A program made the translations under genes and the position numbers. A DNA stretch of 61,499 bases, taken from positions 1 through 61,499 of the IMG/VR virus record IMGVR_UViG_3300031215_000016; one strand, written 5' to 3'. Origin of the DNA: a virus. Below are positions 1 through 5,835 of this stretch, piece by piece (the first letter of the stretch is position 1; every line of letters starts with the position of its first letter). The notes under the pieces are model-generated. The model did not search any database and was not told the DNA's origin. It saw only the letters and a program-made list of their open reading frames with translations.

Positions 1-145
1 GGAATGCACAGCCATTAAAAGCTATCCCGTGTAAAGTGTTTTTTATATTTTCTTTACCTACAGTTGTTAATTGACCACCCCACTCAACAGTCATTCCTAT
101 TTGTAAATCTGATTTTTGAATTGTTGTTTTTACTAAGTTGCTCAT
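1..145 (-). CDS. Hypothetical small phage protein, N-terminal part (cut by window edge)
   Basis: The first 48 codons start at an ATG at 145 and run off the left edge. The visible part contains an IGMTVEWGGQL segment followed by a short beta-rich stretch. I do not recognise a function. The frame continues without a stop across the junction with the right edge (codon 49 would be CGA, then the 27 codons at 61414-61497), which would give a complete 76-residue protein if the molecule is circular or circularly permuted. It lies 49 bases downstream of dpdA. Confidence 0.6.
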   Translation of the reverse strand, partial: MSNLVKTTIQKSDLQIGMTVEWGGQLTTVGKENIKNTLHGIAFNGCAF

Positions 146-194
146 AATTTCTTTTGTTTTTGTTGATTGAGTAATTAGAATTTTTTGCCTTACG

Positions 195-1226
195 CTATTC
201 AAGTTTTATTTTTTTTCTCTCTTTTATAGGTACGTAAAAATCGGGCTTGTGTTCGGACACCCTGGGTTTCCAATAATCCATCACGGGCTTGTTTCTTAAT
301 TTTCTATTACTAATTTTAGTAAACTTTTGATTAAACCTAAGCCATCCATGCAAGTTCATTACGTTAACGTCCCAATCTTTATTTCTTCTACCCGAAATTT
401 TAGAATAATCTAACCCCATGTCAGCGGCCTTGTGCTTAAATTTTTTTCTGTAGTGGTGGTAGTTCCTGTTGAATGGTCTATAATTGGCGCCATCGTCAAT
501 GTGGGTCTCTCCAAACCTACTGCCCATAGTCCATGTAGAGGAGTCTATGCTAAACATTGGCCTGTTCATCAATTCGTTATATACTGTGTAGCCGAAGCCA
601 TGAAGTCTAGTATTAAACGACCTGGATATTTGGGCTATTTTGGGGTATGACTTATTCATGTTAATGCCAGACGCAATACCTACGTAGTCGTGTAGGTTGC
701 AGTACTCTTTTAGTCTTTTAAAGGCCATAACATCTTCCTTCTCATTGGGGTGTACAACGTAAACAATTTGCATGTATTTTTCTAAAGGCTTAAAATACCT
801 TTCATTCCATTCGTCTACGGCTTCTCTACCAACTATTCTGTCTAAGTCCATGTTAGCCGCACAATATATGTTGTGGCAGTTGTCGTAAAGAAATTGAATG
901 TACTCCTCAATGTACGGCTCCCAAAACTTAGGGTCTGTTGATTTGCTCCTGTCTATATTAGCGAGCAATGAGAAGGCCCCTGAGTCAGTCATAAAAACGC
1001 CCTTAGATTCTACTATTTCGGGTAACATTTCTTTTTCTGCCCAATCTAAGGACTTCCTAATATATTCGTAGGACATCAAGTAACTTAGAGCTCCTACATA
1101 TCTGACTTGTTTATATCTGTTTCTATTATTGATTGTGTAAAATAGAACCGATTTATTTTTGTCAAATTCGTTTATACAATCAAACTCTTTTCGTTGAGAT
1201 ATTTTAGAAGCCCTAAATTCACTCAT
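195..1226 (-). CDS. dpdA: DpdA-like DNA guanine transglycosylase (7-deazaguanine insertion)
   Basis: Predicted to exchange guanine bases in phage DNA for a 7-deazaguanine base, which protects the DNA from restriction. The 343-residue sequence has hallmarks of the tRNA-guanine transglycosylase superfamily: MTDSGAFSLL with Asp81 (TGT TDSGGFQ motif), a GIASGINM segment, LHGFGYT, and SIDSSTW with Asp228 as the candidate nucleophile. It lacks the C-terminal zinc site usual in tRNA enzymes, as DpdA proteins do. Its ATG overlaps the stop of the upstream oxygenase gene (ATGA, 1223-1226), so the two are probably translationally coupled. queC and a QueF-like gene precede them, which supports a DNA-modification role over a tRNA role. 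I cannot assign the DpdA subfamily from sequence alone. Confidence 0.85.
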   Translation of the reverse strand: MSEFRASKISQRKEFDCINEFDKNKSVLFYTINNRNRYKQVRYVGALSYLMSYEYIRKSLDWAEKEMLPEIVESKGVFMTDSGAFSLLANIDRSKSTDPKFWEPYIEEYIQFLYDNCHNIYCAANMDLDRIVGREAVDEWNERYFKPLEKYMQIVYVVHPNEKEDVMAFKRLKEYCNLHDYVGIASGINMNKSYPKIAQISRSFNTRLHGFGYTVYNELMNRPMFSIDSSTWTMGSRFGETHIDDGANYRPFNRNYHHYRKKFKHKAADMGLDYSKISGRRNKDWDVNVMNLHGWLRFNQKFTKISNRKLRNKPVMDYWKPRVSEHKPDFYVPIKERKKIKLE

Positions 1227-1927
1227 ATTCTAAACAGAACTGTGTCTCCTTCTTCAATAGAGAATTGAGCAACAAGGCTTGCTCTTGCTTCTGTATAACT
1301 ATGACCTTCTTTGTTCTCAAAAGGTGAAATGTCATGCTTTAGTGCGGAGTTGAAAATGATAGCTTCTCCTGCTTCAAGACGGACGGTTTTTGTTTCCGTT
1401 GTGCCCAAGTGTTTTTGGATGTTCAAATAGAAGGTCACTCCGCCAAAAACATTGCAAACTAACGTGAATAGCTTGGGGGTTTCTAGGTTGTCTACTACCT
1501 CTGATTTGTCGTATATGGCCAAATCTCTATGAGCACCACCCTTTTCTATGTGGTTTTTTAGAAAGTGAAAAACGGGGTAGTTTATGTAGTAAAAGTTTTT
1601 CAATTTAGGGCTAGAACCGTTAGAGAAAACAGCAAAATTGGCGGCCATTGTATTGGCTACAAAACTTTCTAGTTTTTTAAATAAGTCCGCGACTAAGAAT
1701 TTTTTTAGGTAATCTATATGGTACGATTCAATACTGTAACCTAAATTCATCATACTGTCATAAAGGCTTATTCTGCCCCCAATGTTAAGCTGGGTTACTC
1801 CTTTATACTCGCTTTCAAAAGCTAGGCTCTCTTCTTCGTTTTCAAATTTTAAGATTTCTGATATGAGGGCTTGGTTTGTTTCCTTTTGGGACTTGCCCAT
1901 CAACAATTTGTGGGGTTTTGTTATCAT
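1223..1927 (-). CDS. 2-oxoglutarate/Fe(II)-dependent oxygenase-like protein in the deazaguanine cluster
   Basis: This 234-residue protein shows a double-stranded beta-helix oxygenase pattern: HRD (His133, Asp135) as the HxD iron ligands, a GGVTFYLN strand, a VRLEAGEAIIF strand, His198 in LKHDISPF as the distal iron ligand, and Arg215 in ARASLVAQF as the likely 2-oxoglutarate anchor. The order and spacing resemble prolyl-4-hydroxylase-type enzymes. It sits between the QueF-like gene (one base apart) and dpdA (4-base overlap). The position suggests that it oxidises the deazaguanine base or the modified DNA, but the substrate is inference. It could instead act on an unrelated protein or nucleotide. 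Confidence 0.65.
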   Translation of the reverse strand: MITKPHKLLMGKSQKETNQALISEILKFENEEESLAFESEYKGVTQLNIGGRISLYDSMMNLGYSIESYHIDYLKKFLVADLFKKLESFVANTMAANFAVFSNGSSPKLKNFYYINYPVFHFLKNHIEKGGAHRDLAIYDKSEVVDNLETPKLFTLVCNVFGGVTFYLNIQKHLGTTETKTVRLEAGEAIIFNSALKHDISPFENKEGHSYTEARASLVAQFSIEEGDTVLFRI

Positions 1928-1928
1928 G

Positions 1929-2489
1929 TTAGTTTACTACTTTGTGGGTTATTCTGCTTTTAACCGGAGCAGATTCAAGGTGAACGTATATGGCGTTCGT
2001 CTTGAATATAACACAAAAAAAGTATTTTAAAAAATCTGCAAAGTCCTCATGTAGAATAGAAATAAATCTAAATTGGTCTAAGGCGGTTAACAGTTGACCG
2101 AACTCTATCATGATTTCGCAATGGTTTATGTGCACAGTGAGTTTGCAGTTATCATTGAACCCCGTTACAGGACAAACATTAAACAAGTCCTCAATAGTGA
2201 TTATGTATTTAGACTTAGGGAATTCTGTTTTCAGTTTCTCCTCAACAAAAACATCGCTTAGGCCCGTAATAAGTTTAGTTCTCTCTACTAGGTGTAAGAG
2301 AAGTTCTTGTTTATTGTCAAAAATGTTGCCTGTATCAGTACAGCAAGCTAGTTTAGCGTCTAAGTAAGCCTCACAATAGCTTTCAATTTTTGAATTGTCT
2401 TTTATACGCTCGAAAGCCTTTTTGTCTGAGTTTGCAAGACGGGCAATTACCACATCCTTTCCCAAAATCGTTTCTTTTGTCTGAACCAT
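1929..2489 (-). CDS. QueF-like tunnel-fold enzyme lacking the NADPH motif
   Basis: The C-terminal half matches the QueF (7-cyano-7-deazaguanine reductase) core. CPVTGFND carries the catalytic Cys106 and Asp113 seven residues later, Glu129 sits in a pocket strand, and His147-Glu148 match the FHE motif. The QueF signature E-S-K-S-x-K that binds NADPH is replaced by EFGQLL, so ordinary nitrile reduction is doubtful. QueF paralogues proposed as carboxy-deazaguanine decarboxylases (DpdL) are one alternative, recalled from literature. The chosen ATG makes the gene overlap queC by 107 bases. No ATG, GTG or TTG occurs in frame shortly after the queC stop, so either the overlap is real or a rare start codon is used. 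Confidence 0.65.
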   Translation of the reverse strand: MVQTKETILGKDVVIARLANSDKKAFERIKDNSKIESYCEAYLDAKLACCTDTGNIFDNKQELLLHLVERTKLITGLSDVFVEEKLKTEFPKSKYIITIEDLFNVCPVTGFNDNCKLTVHINHCEIMIEFGQLLTALDQFRFISILHEDFADFLKYFFCVIFKTNAIYVHLESAPVKSRITHKVVN

Positions 2490-3051
2490 AGTAGCAAGTT
2501 ACTGTATCATTTATTATAACATCTAAGCAACCTAAATCGTCAGCCAACTTGAAAGTCTCAGCCTTATTTAAGTGCATTAACGGGGTGTGTATTTTTATTG
2601 CTTCTTCGCTACCTAAATTTGTCGTTTTCTCTAGCGAATTTATGAACTCTTCTCGGCAATCAGGGTAACCTGAGTAGTCTGTTTGGCAGACCCCAGTAAC
2701 TATGTGTTCGGCCCCTATTTTTTGGGCTAAACTGTGGGCTACGGTTAAAAATAGTTGGTTTCTGTTAGGGACAAAAGAGGAAGGAAGTCCTTTTTTATTT
2801 GTTTTATTGACATCGCCACTATGAACTAGTGCGCTGTTGGTTAGGTTTTTTACGAAACCTAATTCTACACCATGGAGTGGTATAGATAGTCTTTTAATTA
2901 TTTTTATGGCAGCAGAAACCTCATGTATGTGGTTTTGTCCATAATCGAAAGTGATAGCTTCTACTTCCTTAAAATTAGAAATTGCCCAGAAAAGGCATGT
3001 TGTGGAGTCTTGTCCACCGCTAAAAACTACTACTGCTTTTTGGTCAATCAT
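2383..3051 (-). CDS. queC: QueC, 7-cyano-7-deazaguanine (preQ0) synthase
   Basis: Converts 7-carboxy-7-deazaguanine to preQ0 with ATP and ammonia. The 222-residue protein has the N-terminal PP-loop SGGQDS (11-16), the TGVCQTDYSGYPDCR substrate segment (120-133), and the zinc-binding cysteines Cys186, Cys200, Cys203 and Cys206 (CGNCPSCKLR). All hallmark residues are intact and the length is normal for the family. It opens the modification cluster, followed by the QueF-like gene, the oxygenase and dpdA. folE, the first pathway enzyme, is encoded far away at 24941-25594. queD and queE are not in the window. A terminator-like hairpin separates it from the gene upstream. Confidence 0.95.
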   Translation of the reverse strand: MIDQKAVVVFSGGQDSTTCLFWAISNFKEVEAITFDYGQNHIHEVSAAIKIIKRLSIPLHGVELGFVKNLTNSALVHSGDVNKTNKKGLPSSFVPNRNQLFLTVAHSLAQKIGAEHIVTGVCQTDYSGYPDCREEFINSLEKTTNLGSEEAIKIHTPLMHLNKAETFKLADDLGCLDVIINDTVTCYYGSDKRNDFGKGCGNCPSCKLRQKGFRAYKRQFKN

Positions 3052-3067
3052 ATTAAGGGGATAAAAT

Positions 3068-3099
3068 AAAGGCCACGTTTCTTACGCTTAATGGCCTTT
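3068..3099 (-). terminator. Rho-independent terminator (works in both orientations)
   Basis: An 8-bp perfect inverted repeat (AAAGGCCA at 3068-3075 pairs with TGGCCTTT at 3092-3099) is followed by T-rich sequence on both strands. On the minus strand it lies between the 47-residue gene and queC, so it should separate the two transcripts or act as an attenuator ahead of the modification cluster. Confidence 0.6.
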
Positions 3100-3121
3100 T
3101 AATTAGTTTGAGATGGCTTTT

Positions 3122-3265
3122 TTATTTTCCACCTGCACGACTCTGACTAGCTGCGCGAGCTTGTCCTGGAGCGTTAGCTCTAGCACCTGTAGCGGCATTT
3201 CTGCCAGCGGTACGTGGGTTAGCTCTTACGGCTCCTCTTGGTGCTGCTCTTGTTGGGCGACTCAT
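3122..3265 (-). CDS. Small Arg/Ala/Gly-rich basic protein (47 aa)
   Basis: An ATG at 3265 opens a 47-codon frame ending in TAA at 3122-3124. The product is almost entirely Arg, Ala, Gly, Pro, Thr and Ser, starts MSRPTRAAPRG and ends SRAGGK. The composition suggests an unstructured nucleic-acid-binding or DNA-compacting peptide, but no family is recognised. It lies between the SpoVS-like gene and a terminator, as a short stand-alone gene on the coding strand. The opposite-strand reading (3113-3301) gives a Ser/Cys/Trp-rich sequence typical of a shadow frame. Confidence 0.55.
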   Translation of the reverse strand: MSRPTRAAPRGAVRANPRTAGRNAATGARANAPGQARAASQSRAGGK

Positions 3266-3297
3266 AACTTAGTAGTTTTAAAATTCCTTCAAAAATA

Positions 3298-3582
3298 CTA
3301 AATTTTTGTCAACTCCAAAGAAAGTTGCATTCCTGTAAAATTTAATTCATCGTCAATGGTATTAAAGTTGGGAACGCATTTTATTTTTTTGCCTAAAGAC
3401 GATAGTGTTTGGTTAGCTATGATTACGGATTTTACCGCGTTATTTAGGGCTCCAGCACCAACGAAGTTTAGTATAATGTTTATCGGCTCCTTGGAGTTTC
3501 TATAAACTATGCAAATGCTTGCGGCCAACTTTTTAGGGTTGGTTTTTGAAGCAACGTTATAATCTTTTCTAATCCCTTCCAT
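3298..3582 (-). CDS. SpoVS-like (Alba superfamily) protein
   Basis: The 94 residues resemble the whole SpoVS domain: an N-terminal KTNPKKLAASI segment, then VGAGALNNAVKSVIIA matching the family's IGAGALNQAVKAVAIAR, a CVPNFNTI strand, and a final amphipathic strand. SpoVS belongs to the Alba fold, whose members bind nucleic acids. In sporulating bacteria it regulates sporulation. In a phage a DNA or RNA chaperone role is more likely, but that is inference. It overlaps the 3' end of the upstream nuclease-like gene by 14 bases. Confidence 0.7.
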   Translation of the reverse strand: MEGIRKDYNVASKTNPKKLAASICIVYRNSKEPINIILNFVGAGALNNAVKSVIIANQTLSSLGKKIKCVPNFNTIDDELNFTGMQLSLELTKI

Positions 3583-3985
3583 TTTCGTATTCGTTTAGTA
3601 TTGTTTCTAAATCTTCCGGGCTTATAACTAAAAGATACCCACGGCATCCCTTTTGTTTTATGGCTACCACGGGTGTCTTATTTTCTTTTTTTGCTAACTC
3701 TTTAGTTTTTTGGTATAAACCGTGAACTGAGAACTTATTTCTGAGTTTGGCTTCAATGAACAGTTTTTTGTGAAGGGTGTCAGCACTGGTTACTCCGCCA
3801 TTAGAACCACTAAGGGGTGTTCTCTTTGTGCCAAAATCGGCTGCTACGGTGCGTTCAAATGCTTTCCACGTACTTTTATGTGTTGTCTTTTTGGCGGGCT
3901 TAGGAGGGCTTAAAATAGCTTTTTTGGGTATTCTTTTAATCTTTGGTGGCTTGTTTTGTGTTACGGTTCTTTTAATCTTTGGCAT
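3569..3985 (-). CDS. PD-(D/E)XK nuclease, Holliday-junction-resolvase-like
   Basis: After a 38-residue Lys/Pro-rich tail, the protein shows an archaeal Hjc/VRR-like core: WKAFERTVAADF (Glu44), LSGSNGGVTSADT (Asp69), then LFIEAKLR with Glu78 and Lys80 as the catalytic ExK, followed by a PVVAIKQKG strand. The likely role is recombination-junction cleavage or DNA trimming. It is followed by the SpoVS-like gene (14-base overlap). A second protein of the same type is encoded at 9388-9729. The start is an MPKIK-type N-terminus shared by several genes here. Confidence 0.65.
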   Translation of the reverse strand: MPKIKRTVTQNKPPKIKRIPKKAILSPPKPAKKTTHKSTWKAFERTVAADFGTKRTPLSGSNGGVTSADTLHKKLFIEAKLRNKFSVHGLYQKTKELAKKENKTPVVAIKQKGCRGYLLVISPEDLETILNEYENGRD

Positions 3986-3999
3986 AGATGGATAATTTT

Positions 4000-4491
4000 C
4001 TACGGCCTATTTCCCAATCTTCTAGTTATCTCACGAGATAGTACCGTAATCGCGTTATTTATTGATTCAAATTTTGATGCGAGCATATCTCTATACATTT
4101 CCGCATCAACGAATTTATCTCGCAAATATACTATATCTTCTGATACGTCAATCTCTTTTTCTTTGTCCTTTACTGTCTGCCCACTTCTCTTGGCCGTAGT
4201 TATCCAATCTTTTTTTAGTTGTAATCGGTATTCTTCTTCAAAGGCTATAACTTCTAAGTTAGCTGACATTAACAAGTCCTCTGTGTACTCTCTCCAAGCG
4301 GAGTAAGTGCTCATGTAATTTCCTAGTTCGTTCGCTGAAAGATTTGTCATTTCTTCCGGCATTCTAGGCATATCTATTTCGGGGCGGTTTAAAAAAGTAA
4401 AACCTAATTTTAGGTATTTATTCTCTACTAGGGATACTCTCTCTCTTTCTTCGTTTTCTCCTGTTGTCGGTTTAATTTTCGGCATACTCAT
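4000..4491 (-). CDS. Hypothetical helical protein
   Basis: The 163 residues are predicted to be almost wholly helical and charged, with two long amphipathic helices (about 60-100 and 115-160). I do not recognise the family. The arrangement and the neighbourhood of recombination nucleases faintly recall UvsY-type recombination mediators, but no motif supports this firmly. A second ATG six bases downstream (4485) would give an MPKIKPTTG start, which matches the MPKIK N-termini of other genes in this genome and may be the true start. It overlaps the Cas4-like gene by 20 bases. Confidence 0.55.
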   Translation of the reverse strand: MSMPKIKPTTGENEERERVSLVENKYLKLGFTFLNRPEIDMPRMPEEMTNLSANELGNYMSTYSAWREYTEDLLMSANLEVIAFEEEYRLQLKKDWITTAKRSGQTVKDKEKEIDVSEDIVYLRDKFVDAEMYRDMLASKFESINNAITVLSREITRRLGNRP

Positions 4492-5371
4492 TTAATTTAA
4501 AACAAACACTCCTGTAAGGGCAGGCGAGTGCGTTTTGGGTTAAGTGATTACTACAAGACCTCTTTGGCTCAGCATTTAGTTCGTCTATGTGAACTTGCAA
4601 GTCAGATGTTTTATCTTCGATTTGCTCCTCAATGTCGGTTTCTAAATAGTAGATATGTTCACACATTTCCTGAGTGTCTTTGTTGAGGTAAACAAAAAGA
4701 ACTCGGTCATAGTCTCCGTACTTGGCATAAACAGATGCTTGTTTTTTGTGCTTCAAAAAAGGCTCTTTTTTTGCTTTCCTGTAAGACATGGAATTTGCAG
4801 TCTTTATCTCAAGTATTAGTTTTTCAGTTTCGTAAAAAACTACTACTCCATCGGTTTTTCCTAATATTCTATACTTGTCGCTTCTTATGTTTGTTTCTGC
4901 GCTTTCTAATACTCCTGCTCTACTAAGGTGGAATTGTATATAGAGGTGCATGATGTGGCCAACATCAAATATCCTTTGCAAGTTTGGAGATATTTCCTCT
5001 TCTTGGGGGTTGTCAGAAAATTCTGTGTTAGTAAGGTCGTAGTATAACTTCCTTGTGCAGTCTTCCATGAAAGAAGAAGGGTGCAAGTGGGTTTTACCCG
5101 AACCATCGTAAGAAAGCACAAAAGAGAAAAATAGGTCAGCCATGCTCATTAAAAGATTAGTCCTATCTTCTTCACCATTCATAGAAGAAACTAAATCGTC
5201 AAGGACTAATTCGGCTTTACCTATCAAGTCTGGAAAGTCTATCTTACCGTAGCCCATGTTAATGGATTTGTTTATCTCGTTTACGGCAGATATTTTTCTA
5301 GTCTCCTTGTTTTTTGCTGCGGCTATTCTGTTTAATAGGCCCGGCTTTCTTATTGATTTTTTTCTAGGCAT
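4472..5371 (-). CDS. Cas4/RecB-type PD-(D/E)XK nuclease with a probable Fe-S cluster
   Basis: The 299 residues have the Cas4/AddB-like layout: Cys105 (CTRKLYYDL), GHIMH near 138-142, Asp174 in GKTDGVV, Glu188-x-Lys190 in LEIKTAN, the QxxxY motif Gln211-Tyr215, and a C-terminal cysteine trio Cys273, Cys284, Cys290 in CPYRSVCF. One early and three late cysteines are the pattern of a 4Fe-4S-clamped exonuclease. It probably works in phage recombination or end processing, or degrades host DNA. A 37-residue membrane peptide gene overlaps its start by 8 bases. Confidence 0.8.
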   Translation of the reverse strand: MPRKKSIRKPGLLNRIAAAKNKETRKISAVNEINKSINMGYGKIDFPDLIGKAELVLDDLVSSMNGEEDRTNLLMSMADLFFSFVLSYDGSGKTHLHPSSFMEDCTRKLYYDLTNTEFSDNPQEEEISPNLQRIFDVGHIMHLYIQFHLSRAGVLESAETNIRSDKYRILGKTDGVVVFYETEKLILEIKTANSMSYRKAKKEPFLKHKKQASVYAKYGDYDRVLFVYLNKDTQEMCEHIYYLETDIEEQIEDKTSDLQVHIDELNAEPKRSCSNHLTQNALACPYRSVCFKLNEYAEN

Positions 5372-5477
5372 TTTTTATGCTTTTTTGTACAACGTAAATT
5401 ATTGCGGTCGCTAAAAGTACCGCAATTGTAAAGACATACATCAGTGTCTTGTATGCTTCTTTAAAAAATTTTTTCAT
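5364..5477 (-). CDS. Single-pass membrane peptide (37 aa)
   Basis: An ATG at 5477 opens 37 codons ending in TAG at 5364-5366. The product has a basic start (MKKFFKEAYK), one hydrophobic helix (MYVFTIAVLLATAIIYVV) and a short basic tail. Its stop overlaps the start of the Cas4-like gene by 8 bases, which suggests translational coupling. The role is unknown: a small inner-membrane effector or an accessory lysis or exclusion peptide are possibilities without direct evidence. Confidence 0.55.
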   Translation of the reverse strand: MKKFFKEAYKTLMYVFTIAVLLATAIIYVVQKSIKNA

Positions 5478-5539
5478 TTTTGCCCTTTACATTTATGTAA
5501 GTTCGTAAGATGCTCTTTTTCTAATTACTACTTCAATGA

Positions 5540-5833
5540 TTAATACCATGACGTCATTACCCTATCAAAGTTTTTATTATGGCTTGTAAGGGCTATACTA
5601 CAAGCTATTTTAATACCCTCGTCTAGTATGGTGAAGGCTCTGTAAGTACCAAAAGAACCTGAGTAGGTTGAGAACAATAATATGTTCCTGTTTTCTTCGC
5701 AAAAAGACTCTACTTCTTCTTTCTTGTCTTTGAAAAGAGAGGGGGAAAATTTAGACCTATGTATCAGTCCATACTTATCTACTGTGGCGGTTTTGTGCAT
5801 TTCTACTAAAACTTCCTCTATATACTTTTTCAT
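5540..5833 (-). CDS. Hypothetical protein (97 aa)
   Basis: A mixed alpha/beta protein with no recognised motif. It starts MKKYIEEVLVEMHKTA and has a beta-rich middle (NILLFSTYSGSFGTYRAFTIL). It starts two bases after the stop of the VWA-protein gene and is probably co-transcribed with the AAA+/VWA pair. About 60 bases separate it from the membrane-peptide gene downstream. Confidence 0.6.
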   Translation of the reverse strand: MKKYIEEVLVEMHKTATVDKYGLIHRSKFSPSLFKDKKEEVESFCEENRNILLFSTYSGSFGTYRAFTILDEGIKIACSIALTSHNKNFDRVMTSWY

Positions 5834-5835
5834 GG

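Noticed and set aside
3113-3301. Plus-strand frame of 62 codons
   Set aside because: Ser/Cys/Trp-rich shadow of the 47-residue basic protein on the minus strand.
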